Below are positions 34,351-41,296 of a DNA stretch of 51,236 bases, in pieces. The translations under genes were made by a program, and so were the position numbers. Origin of the DNA: Opitutia bacterium (GTDB lineage Bacteria; Verrucomicrobiota; Verrucomicrobiia; Opitutales; Opitutaceae); assembly GCA_947472765.1 (NCBI GenBank), contig CANJCM010000027.1, positions 1-51,236 of the forward strand, in the 5' to 3' direction. Each line of letters opens with the position of its first letter. The stretch's first letter is position 1. The notes below the pieces were generated by a model. The model was not told where the DNA came from. It saw only the letters and a program-made list of their open reading frames with translations, and made no database searches.

Positions 34351-34435
34351 CCGCACTCGACGCAAGTTTCCCTCCCGCTTCAGATGCTCGCACCGGACGC
34401 CTCGCCCGCGCGCCGCCCCAACCCCTCCCCGCCTG

Positions 34436-35680
34436 ATGATTCCCCAATCCCGTCGCTCGTTTCTCGCGTCGCTGACCGGTCTCTCGGCCGTCGGCTTCCT
34501 CGGTGCTTTCAACCAGCTCGCCGCCGCCGAACGCGGCAAGGTGAAGATCACCGGCATCCGCACGATGATCCTCAAGGGTCCGCGCACTTACACGCTGATC
34601 CGGATCGACACCGACGCCGGCGTTCACGGTTTCGCCGAGGCCTATGGGTCGCCCGGCCTCGGCGTGCGCGAGGCGATCGAGGGCGTGAAGGGTCTCTTCA
34701 TCGGCCGCGATCCGCTGCAGATCGACCGGCTCTACACCCAGTTCAACTACTCCGACGGCAGCGCCCACGCCCAGCAGCGCGCGATGAGCGGCATCGAGAT
34801 GGCGCTCTGGGATCTCGCCGGCAAACTGCTCAACGTCCCGGCCCACTCGCTGCTCGGCGGCAAGTTCCGCGACAAGGTTCGGCTCTACGATCACGCCTCG
34901 CCCAAAAACTACCTCGATAAGGTCGCGTGTCGCGACTGGGCCCAGGCCGTGAAGGCCAACCCCAACGGCATCACCGCCCACAAGTTCGAGGGTCCGCGCA
35001 CCACCGCGAAGGACGACCCCGGCGGCTTCGACGCCGCCAACCGCGTGCTCACCAAGTACGAGCTCCGCCAGATTCGCCAGGGCTGGGAAAATTGCCGCGA
35101 GGCGCTCGGCTGGGAGCACGACCTGATGGTCCACTGCCACTGGCAGTACGACACGCGCACCTCGATCGAACTCGCCCACGCCGTCGAGTCGATTAAACCG
35201 CTGTGGCTCGAGGATCCGATGCCCGTGCCGTACACCGACGGCTGGAAGCGGCTCGTCGCGAGTTCGCCCGTGCCGATCTGCACCGGCGAGAACTGGATGC
35301 GCCGCTCCGATGCGCTGCCGTTCGTCGTCAACTCGGCCGTCGATATCCTGCACCTCGATCTCCGCAACTCCGGCGGCTTCCTCGAGAGCAAACGCTGCGC
35401 GGATCTCGCCGACCTCTACTCGCTGCCGATGGCGAATCACAACACGGGCTCCATCGTCTACAGCATGGCGGCCGTGACCTGGGGCTCAACCGTCCGCGAT
35501 TACCTCGGCCTCGAGACCGTCTTCTTCGAAGGCGGCTGGATGGACGACGTCATCGTCCACGACAAGCCGCTCTGCCGCGGCGGATTCGTCGACGTCCCCA
35601 ACGGCCCCGGCCTCGGCATCACGCTGAATCCCGACGTCGTGAAGGCGCACCTCGCCCCGGGCGAAGAATGGTGGGGCTGA
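34436..35680 (+). CDS. Second Tat-exported enolase-superfamily enzyme
   Basis: The 414-residue protein has a twin-arginine signal (RRSFLASLTG at 6-15). It is a mandelate racemase/gluconate dehydratase-like enzyme with MSGIEMALWDLAGKLLNVPA (117-136) and LLGGKFRDKVRLYDHAS. Predicted metal ligands include Glu259 (WLEDPMP) and Glu285 (CTGENW), and His335 (MANHNTGS) fits the usual base. Where most relatives have an Asp as first metal ligand, the strand here reads MVHCHWQYD (His233). It is about 25-30 percent like the enzyme at 21378 by eye. Substrate unknown, probably an exported sugar-acid dehydratase. Confidence 0.85.
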   Translation: MIPQSRRSFLASLTGLSAVGFLGAFNQLAAAERGKVKITGIRTMILKGPRTYTLIRIDTDAGVHGFAEAYGSPGLGVREAIEGVKGLFIGRDPLQIDRLYTQFNYSDGSAHAQQRAMSGIEMALWDLAGKLLNVPAHSLLGGKFRDKVRLYDHASPKNYLDKVACRDWAQAVKANPNGITAHKFEGPRTTAKDDPGGFDAANRVLTKYELRQIRQGWENCREALGWEHDLMVHCHWQYDTRTSIELAHAVESIKPLWLEDPMPVPYTDGWKRLVASSPVPICTGENWMRRSDALPFVVNSAVDILHLDLRNSGGFLESKRCADLADLYSLPMANHNTGSIVYSMAAVTWGSTVRDYLGLETVFFEGGWMDDVIVHDKPLCRGGFVDVPNGPGLGITLNPDVVKAHLAPGEEWWG

Positions 35681-35719
35681 ACGCCGCGGCCGACTCGACC
35701 CGGAACGATGCAGTTGAAA

Positions 35720-35855
35720 CTACAGATGGACACAGATGAACACGAATGAAGCCGGAACCGCACAGCGAGGTTACCGGTCAGTGCCCCGCTCTCTTAGCGA
35801 AGGATTTAGAACCGTTCGCTCTTCATCTGAGTCCATCAGTGTTCATCTGTGGTTG
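35720..35855. repeat. 10-bp-period inverted pair, GATGGACACA family
   Basis: The left arm (35720-35750) reads GATGGACACA, GATGAACACG, AATGAA. The right arm (35823-35855) is the inverted form ending CATCTGTGGTTGG. The 70-bp spacer shows no gene. Confidence 0.8.
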
Positions 35856-35959
35856 GTCCTTCTCGATTGATCCGGTTTCAGGTCGATGATCGTGACGGCC
35901 AAACTTCTTGCCATGCCTTGCACCCCCACGAGACTCGCGCCGCCGCGCGGCTCCACCAC

Positions 35960-36802
35960 GTGAACCCCCACCCCCATTCGGCCGGCCATCACGGCCACGT
36001 CCACCTCCCGTCGTCGACCCCGCGTCGCTCGGGCAAGAAGACGACCCACAATCTCGTCGCCCTCGGATCGGCGGCCGTCCTCGCCGTCTACGCCGCCGGC
36101 TACTACCGCACGAAATCCGCCGCCCAGCGCTTCGAAGGCGACGGTGGCGGACGCCGCCAGCCGCTGGTGACCAAAGGGACGAAAACGACGGTGGCGACCG
36201 CAACGACGGCGCCACTGATCGGACCGCCCGCTCCGACGCCAGCCACACCCGTCGCACCGGCCGCGCCCGTCGAAGCCATTACCCAATCTCCGGTCGCACC
36301 GGCTGCAGCACCCGCCATCGCGCCCACCTTCGCCGCCGCGGAGCCCACGCCCGCGCCCACCGTCGCCATCGACCCGTGGATCCCGAACGCCACCCGTCTC
36401 CCCGTCCCCGCCTACGTCCCGCCCGTCGCGGTCGTCACCCCTCCCGTTTCGGCGAAAGTCGCCGAAACCTCGGGAACGGCGGCCGCCGCCGTTCCCTCGG
36501 AATGGAAGGACGGCAAGTATTCCGGCTGGGGCTCGTGCCGTCACGGTGACATCCAGGCGCTGGTTGAGATCAGGGGCGGCCGCATCGTTTCCGCCGTCAT
36601 CTCGTCCTGCCGCACCGTCTACTCGTGCGATGTGATTTCCAAAGTCGTTCCCCAGGTCGTGACGCGCCAGAGCGCGGACGTCGACAGCGTGTCCGGCGCC
36701 ACCCAGAGCGCGGACGCGTATTTCTGGGCGGTGTCGTCCGCGCTGACGGACGCCAAGAACGCGAAGGCCGAAACGAAAACTTCCGTGCCCGCGGCCAAGT
36801 GA
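35960..36802 (+). CDS. Membrane-anchored FMN-binding domain protein (flavinylated by ApbE)
   Basis: The 280-residue protein has a histidine-rich N-tail (His 4, 6, 10, 11, 13, 15), one membrane span (about 31-49), a Pro/Ala/Thr-rich linker to about 180, and an FMN_bind domain (182-264: KDGKYSGWGSCRHGDIQALV, then VSGATQSADAYFWAV). The SGAT motif at 245-248 is the site where ApbE links FMN to Thr248. Three cysteines lie in the domain (193, 217, 223), unusual for an exported flavodomain. The GTG at 35960 was chosen because the preceding sequence is repeat-derived; an upstream in-frame GTG at 35849 lies in the repeat. It overlaps apbE by GTGA, making this the first gene of a three-gene operon. Confidence 0.85.
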   Translation: MNPHPHSAGHHGHVHLPSSTPRRSGKKTTHNLVALGSAAVLAVYAAGYYRTKSAAQRFEGDGGGRRQPLVTKGTKTTVATATTAPLIGPPAPTPATPVAPAAPVEAITQSPVAPAAAPAIAPTFAAAEPTPAPTVAIDPWIPNATRLPVPAYVPPVAVVTPPVSAKVAETSGTAAAAVPSEWKDGKYSGWGSCRHGDIQALVEIRGGRIVSAVISSCRTVYSCDVISKVVPQVVTRQSADVDSVSGATQSADAYFWAVSSALTDAKNAKAETKTSVPAAK

Positions 36803-37722
36803 ACGAGGAGTCGGTCCACACGGTCGCGTTGATGGGCACCGTGGTCACGATCCGGATCGTCGGTGACGCCGGCCAGCCGGATGACGAGTCCCGGCGCCAC
36901 GCCGCCAGCGAGGAAGCGCTCGGTTGGTTCCGCCAGGTCGAACAGGCCTGCTCGCGTTTCGATCCGGACAGCGAACTCAGCTCGCTCTGCCGGCGCCCGG
37001 GTAAAACGATCGCCGTCAGCCCGCTCCTCTTCGAAGCCGTCCGGTTCGCCCTCGCCGTCGCCGGGGAAACCGACGGCGCCTTCGACCCCACCGTCGGCCT
37101 GCGCATGAGTGCCCGTGGCTACAATCGCGACTACCGCAGCGGCACGACCGTTCGATCGGCCGTGGAGCCCGATCCGTCCGCGACGTTTCGTGACGTCCAC
37201 CTCGATTCCGATCGCGGCACGATCACGCTGCGCCGCCCACTCCTCCTGGATCTCGGTGCCGCCGCGAAGGGCTTCGCGATCGATCTCGCCGCCGAGTCGC
37301 TGCGGTCGCGGGGAAATTTCCTGATCGACGCCGGCGGCGACCTCTCCGCCGGCGGCCACAACGCCCGCAGCACCGCGTGGTCCGTCGGCATCCGGCATCC
37401 GCGCGGCGACGGGCTTATCGACACGGTCGCGGTGTCGGACGCCGCGGTCTGCACCTCCGGCGATTACGAGCGTGGATCGCATTTGCTCGATCCCCGCACC
37501 GGCGAACCTGCCTCGGCCCTGGCGAGCGTCAGCGTCGTCGCGGAGTCTGCGCTCGTGGCCGACGTCCTGGCCACCGCCGCCTTCGTCCTCGGCCCGCGCG
37601 AAGGCAGGAAGCTGCTCGAGCGGCACGGGGTTGAAGGACTGCTCATCACGCCCGACCTTACCCTTCACGCCACCGCCGGCTGGGATGCCCTCCGCCCGGC
37701 GACCGCCTCATTGCCTTCATGA
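36799..37722 (+). CDS. apbE: FAD:protein FMN transferase
   Basis: The 307-residue enzyme moves FMN from FAD onto a Ser/Thr of a target protein. Family motifs: ALMGTVVTIRI at 10-20, DLGAAAKGFAID at 151-162, the FAD-binding LIDAGGDLSAGG near 175-186, CTSGDYER at 218-225, HLLDPRTG at 228-235, and the metal-site AESALVADVLATA near 250-262. No signal peptide or lipobox is visible, unlike many ApbE proteins, so it may act in the cytoplasm or the exported start may be missed. The GTG start overlaps the stop of the FMN-binding gene (GTGA), and its stop overlaps the next start (ATGA). The target is very probably the SGAT motif of the neighbour. Confidence 0.93.
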   Translation: MNEESVHTVALMGTVVTIRIVGDAGQPDDESRRHAASEEALGWFRQVEQACSRFDPDSELSSLCRRPGKTIAVSPLLFEAVRFALAVAGETDGAFDPTVGLRMSARGYNRDYRSGTTVRSAVEPDPSATFRDVHLDSDRGTITLRRPLLLDLGAAAKGFAIDLAAESLRSRGNFLIDAGGDLSAGGHNARSTAWSVGIRHPRGDGLIDTVAVSDAAVCTSGDYERGSHLLDPRTGEPASALASVSVVAESALVADVLATAAFVLGPREGRKLLERHGVEGLLITPDLTLHATAGWDALRPATASLPS

Positions 37723-38567
37723 GTTCGAAGACGACTCACGCCCCTCGCCCGCATCACCATCACGCCCGCCACGGCGGAAAGCTGCGCCGCTTTCTCCAGA
37801 AGCCGAAAGGCATCCTGATCGTGCTCCTCGCCGGCCTCACCGCCGTCGCCGCCATGACGGCGGGACCGGCGCTCGTGGCCCCCGGGCTTCTGGCGGCCGT
37901 CGCCACCGCCTTCCTGCTCGATGGCGTGCTGCTGCGCTGGAAGACGGGCAAGTGGACCTTTCCCGACGGCGCGATCCTGACCGCGCTGATCGTGGCGATG
38001 ATCCTCAGCCCGCACGAATCGTGGTGGATCGCGGCCGCGACGACTGCGTTTGGCGTGGTGAGCAAGTATCTGCTGCGCACCCGGACCGCGAATGTCCTCA
38101 ACCCCGCCGCCGCCGCGCTGCTGGTGAACTACTTCGTGTTTCACTCCGGCCAGAGCTGGTGGGGCGCGCTCTCCGAAAGTGAGTTGCCGCTGGTCGGACT
38201 GCTCCTCGCCATCGGCATCTACATCGCGGATCGCGTGACGCGGCTCACCGCCGCCGTCGCGTTCCTCGGCGGCTACTACGTCCTCTTCACGCTCGCCGCC
38301 TTCCTCGGCGACCCCGCGCACGTGGCCGGAATCTTTCGTCCGCCGGACCTCCAAGCTGCGTTGTTCTTCGCCCTCGTGATGGTGACCGACCCGCCCACCT
38401 CGCCGCCCCGGCCCCGCGACCAGATCCTCTTCGGCCTCGCCGTCGCGCTCATCGCCTTCGGCATCCACCACTTCGCCCAGGGCATTTATTATCTGCTCGT
38501 CGCCCTCCTCATCGCGAACGTTGGAGAAGCGTGGCGGAGGTCACACGCGCGCCGGGCGCACGGGTGA
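37719..38567 (+). CDS. RnfD/NqrB-like integral membrane protein
   Basis: The 282-residue protein resembles the membrane core of RnfD/NqrB: DGAILTALIVAMILSP, SKYLLRTRTANVLNPAA, and a late FALVMVTDPPTSPPRP matching the TDPxTSP motif of the family. About seven or eight spans are predicted. The FMN-attachment motif (SGAT) of canonical RnfD/NqrB is absent. The N-tail is histidine-rich (His 7, 12-15, 18), as in the FMN-binding partner. The ATG overlaps the apbE stop. It probably passes electrons across the membrane to the flavinylated partner; other Rnf or Nqr subunits are not present here. Confidence 0.85.
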   Translation: MSSKTTHAPRPHHHHARHGGKLRRFLQKPKGILIVLLAGLTAVAAMTAGPALVAPGLLAAVATAFLLDGVLLRWKTGKWTFPDGAILTALIVAMILSPHESWWIAAATTAFGVVSKYLLRTRTANVLNPAAAALLVNYFVFHSGQSWWGALSESELPLVGLLLAIGIYIADRVTRLTAAVAFLGGYYVLFTLAAFLGDPAHVAGIFRPPDLQAALFFALVMVTDPPTSPPRPRDQILFGLAVALIAFGIHHFAQGIYYLLVALLIANVGEAWRRSHARRAHG

Positions 38568-38817
38568 AATTTGAAATTTGAGATTTGAAATTTGAGACGA
38601 CGACCGTGGCTCACTCGGAGACGCGAAGCCGCGGAGGCCACTGACCAAAACCCCTTGAAACCCCGGCCTGTCATTCTGAGCGCAGCGAAGAATCCACGAA
38701 CACCCCCGAGGCCCGCACCTTCCCGAAACCCAGTTGAACAGGAGGCAAACCGAGGGCGATCCGAGCTGGCCCGGGAAGCCCTCAGTGGGACAAGTCTTGA
38801 CTCTTGACAGGCCGATC
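38568..38817. other. Intergenic region with a 7-bp array and a single palindrome arm
   Basis: Bases 38568-38598 form a 7-bp array (GAAATTT, GAAATTT, GAGATTT, GAAATTT, GAG). A single TCATTCTGAGCG arm with CAGCGAAGAATCC is at about 38668-38695. The remaining 120 bp show nothing recognisable. Confidence 0.65.
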
Positions 38818-39110
38818 GTGCCGACGCGTGGCACCGGGTGAACCTACAGTTCCGGAAGTCGGATTCGTACCTGCCACGACCGTCAGTCAGCCGCCCGGCT
38901 TCGTCTCCTGAAATCGGCGCCATCTGCGGATCACCTCTGCTCCGCTCCACTCGCTCACGCTCCCGGCCACGATCTGATTTGGAACCCAAAGGGCGCAGAG
39001 TCGCAGGGCAGGCTCCGATCAAGATTTGGACAGGATGAACAGGATGGGCAGGATGCCAGGAGCGGATCGTTTCCTGGACTTCTGGCTTCAGGCTCCACCC
39101 CGGCTCCGGC
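38818..39110 (+). repeat. Dispersed repeat of about 270-290 bp, copy B
   Basis: It matches copy A (20690-20956, opposite strand) from CGACGCGTGGCACCGG to GGCTTCAGGCTCC, with a few small differences, including the 9-bp-period CAGGATGAA/CAGGATGGG block. It ends two or three bases before the left inverted repeat of the RAYT element. Confidence 0.85.
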
Positions 39111-39112
39111 CC

Positions 39113-40202
39113 AAAAAGGGGTCATGGTAGGATTCGGGATATTGCAGTCTGAACCGCGGCCTGATCGAGGGCGCCCGACTTCCGGAACCGACACAGCCAG
39201 GGTCCGAGACTGGCCGGTGCTCCCATCTGCAGCCGTTGCGCGAGCCAGCTTCGCGAGACCGACGTCTTGAGCTTCATCGCTGCGGCCAGCAGCAGCTTTT
39301 CATCGGCGGATTTCTTCGGCGGGAGACTGTCGAGTGAAATTCCGAGTTCACCGGCCAGTCCACGTAACTGCTCTTCCCAGAGCTCGGCCCGGGCCGCGAC
39401 GACCGCCTCGCGATCCGCGCCCAGGATTGAAAAGCTCTCCCGCCGGTCCTGGAGACGGGAGCGTAACTCCGCGCGATAGGCGGGAGAGCCCAAGGCCCAG
39501 GCCCGTCTGAGCTTCGCGAATCCCTTTTCGCGCATCACCGGATCCTTTTCCCAGAGCACACCCAGATTCTCGCGATAGCGGCGCCATCCTGTCAGGGTGT
39601 CATTGAGACGCCCGCTTTCGCCGAGCACCGTCGCCGGTTCCAGCCACGCCGGCCGATCGCGACGAGGGAACGAAGCCAGGCTGCTCCACCGATAATCCCC
39701 CACCCGTTCCACCGGAACGAGTCCTGCCTCGACTGGATTCAGGTGAACGTAGTGCGCGACCTGGGCGACGACGTGCCCCGGTTCGAGGGGCTTGGCGAAG
39801 AACCGGCCCTGAAACGGACGGCCTTTGATCCCACGGTACCGGTTGAAGCGCTGGGCCCAGGTGCCCTGCAGCCACTGCATGCCCTCGCTCAAATTTGGCT
39901 CCGGAGTTTCGAGCACGAGATGAAAATGGTTCTGCATGATCGAGTAAGCGTGCACGAGCCACCCGTGGCTCGTGCACGCTTCATCGAGGCAGCGGTAGAA
40001 CGACCGGGCGGCGCCTTCTGGCCCGAAGATTGGCTGCCGGTAGTTGCCGCGGTTGATGACGTGGTAGCAGGCGCCCGAGAACTCGAGCCGGAGCTGGCGA
40101 GGCATAATCCCGCCTAACTCCGGCCGGGGACACGGTCGCTTCAAACGTCGAGAGGCCCCAATTCGCAGGGAAATATCCCGAATCCTACCATGACCCCTTT
40201 TT
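39113..40202. mobile_element. RAYT (Y1 transposase) element bounded by perfect 31-bp inverted repeats
   Basis: Bases 39113-39143 and 40172-40202 are exact reverse complements; the outer end starts AAAAAGGGGTCATGGTAGGA. Between them lies a single REP-associated tyrosine transposase gene. The right end interrupts a secreted-protein gene, and the left end abuts repeat copy B. No target-site duplication is obvious, which fits Y1-type transposition. The inverted ends are unusual, because IS200/IS605-type elements normally use subterminal hairpins. Confidence 0.8.
39122..40105 (-). CDS. REP-associated tyrosine transposase (RAYT), Y1 HUH family
   Basis: The 327-residue protein has the Y1 transposase domain. 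The HUH metal motif is His60-Phe-His62 in MQNHFHLVLETP, and the catalytic tyrosine is probably Tyr119 in HYVHLNPVEAGLV. The start MPRQLRLEFSGACYHVINRG is typical. A C-terminal extension of about 190 residues contains a helix-turn-helix-like SWLAQRLQMGAPASLGPWL. The ATG at 40105 was chosen over a TTG/ATG extension to 40144. The stop codon lies inside the left 31-bp inverted repeat. RAYT proteins spread or process palindromic intergenic repeats, which are exceptionally frequent here. Confidence 0.92.
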   Translation of the reverse strand: MPRQLRLEFSGACYHVINRGNYRQPIFGPEGAARSFYRCLDEACTSHGWLVHAYSIMQNHFHLVLETPEPNLSEGMQWLQGTWAQRFNRYRGIKGRPFQGRFFAKPLEPGHVVAQVAHYVHLNPVEAGLVPVERVGDYRWSSLASFPRRDRPAWLEPATVLGESGRLNDTLTGWRRYRENLGVLWEKDPVMREKGFAKLRRAWALGSPAYRAELRSRLQDRRESFSILGADREAVVAARAELWEEQLRGLAGELGISLDSLPPKKSADEKLLLAAAMKLKTSVSRSWLAQRLQMGAPASLGPWLCRFRKSGALDQAAVQTAISRILP

Positions 40203-40698
40203 CTAAATCGAAATCCATCGACCAGAAGACCTCGATGTTATTTTTCCGGCCGAACTCGATCATCACCCGCAGGGGATCGATGCCGGCATCGAGGAGGGCG
40301 CGGGTCTGATTGCGGGCAAAATGGCCCTCCCGGGTGTCGAAGATTTGCCCGACCTTCGTATTGTGCGTGAACAGTCCCAGGCCGGAGCCCCAACTGGAAT
40401 AAAAGATCGTGCCGACATGCGATCCGGCCAGGCCGGCGGTGCGGGTCTGGAGCAGGCTGGCAGCGGTCGGTTCCTTCATCTCATAGACGGGTTCGTTGCC
40501 GTCATTGTTGAAGATGAGCGCCCTCGTCCGGCTGGAGGCCTCCCGGCGGAGCGCCTTCATCGACTCGGCCCCGCTGAGCGGCGCCACGAGCGCGAGGGCC
40601 AGGCAGGTGCCGGCATTCAGGCGCCGGGCCAGCTGCCGGAGGGAGGCGAAGGCGCCTCGGGGGATGACGCCGGACAAGTGGCTGCGTTTCGGGGCCAT
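40203..40698 (-). pseudogene. Secreted protein gene truncated by the RAYT element
   Basis: The frame opens at an ATG at 40698 behind a good GGAGAG site and encodes a signal peptide (LNAGTCLALALVAPLSGAES). A conserved-looking N-terminus follows: RALIFNNDGNEPVYEMKEPT and VGTIFYSSWGSGLGLFTHNT, then GRKNNIEVFWSM. About 13 bases later it runs into the right inverted repeat of the RAYT element and reads through it to a stop at 40141. The intact family, which I recall only as a Planctomycetes/Verrucomicrobiota glycosidase-like secreted group, is much longer. No C-terminal remnant is visible beyond the element. Confidence 0.7.
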
Positions 40699-40814
40699 CT
40701 CTCCGCGTACTTTTGCGGCGCGGAGTTGTCGAGCATCGGGCGCAGCTTCACGCTTATAGCTGAATTGGAACACGGAGGTCGCCGAGGTTAAGGGAGGACG
40801 CAGAGTCGGGCGGG

Positions 40815-41290
40815 CTTAACCACCAACTTTCACTAACCGAACCGCTAACTCTGGCGGGGCGAGTCGAACGCGCGGTGACACCACGCCTCCATGTTTATGC
40901 ACTTGAGATCGCTCCACTCGACACAGAGTCGCAGGGCAGGCTCCGATCCACATTTGGACAGGATGAACAGGATGGGCAGGATGCCCGGAGTGGTTCGTTT
41001 CCTGGATTCCTGGCTTCAGGCTCCCACCCCGGTTTGGGTTCGTGCCAATCCTCCAGATTTAACCACTAACTCTCACTCACCGGACACTCACGCTGGCGAT
41101 CAGGCCAGAACGCGCGGTGAGGGCACCGCGCCTCCATGGTTATGCATGCGAGATCGCTCCACTGGCTCACGCTCGCAGCCACGAGAAAGCCGCAACAAAT
41201 CGGAACACTTCGTTAGTGTCCCGTTAGTGCCCGTTAGTGGTTCCAAAGCTCTGCTCTGAATCAGTGTCCGATAAGTGAAAATAAGTGGTT
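40815..41290. repeat. Composite repeat region including copy C and TTAGTG arms
   Basis: A module of about 110 bp (TTAACCACCAACTTTCACTA, then a CGCGGTG hairpin, CCTCCATG, GAGATCGCTCCACT) occurs twice in direct order at about 40815-40925 and 41055-41165. Between them lies partial copy C of the dispersed repeat (about 40906-41041, with the CAGGATG block). A TTAGTG array at 41210-41243 is inverted relative to the one at 41056, and a weaker form continues to 41290. Confidence 0.8.
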
Positions 41291-41296
41291 CGCCCC

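Larger units (their letters stand above)
33657..34435. other. Repeat-filled intergenic region of about 780 bp
   Basis: No credible gene is present. In order: a 7-bp GATTTTG array (33659-33693), a GTAGGGCCGGCG fragment (about 33700-33735), a GACGGTG hairpin (33808-33834), a 10-bp GATGGACACG array (33882-33913), a GTGAACTCGGTGCG...TGTGGTTAAA fragment (34011-34038), a CACTCGCTCACGCTCGCAGC fragment near 34195, and a 7-bp array of CACTCGC-like units (34268-34350). Confidence 0.7.

Noticed and set aside
35913-35963. Possible 16-codon leader peptide (MPCTPTRLAPPRG...) whose TGA overlaps the GTG of the FMN-binding gene
   Set aside because: There is no ribosome binding site and no attenuator-like structure, and the overlap can arise by chance in GC-rich DNA.
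38838-39038. 66-codon frame inside repeat copy B that shares its tail with the ERCC4 frame
   Set aside because: The shared residues come from the common DNA repeat, and nothing indicates translation.
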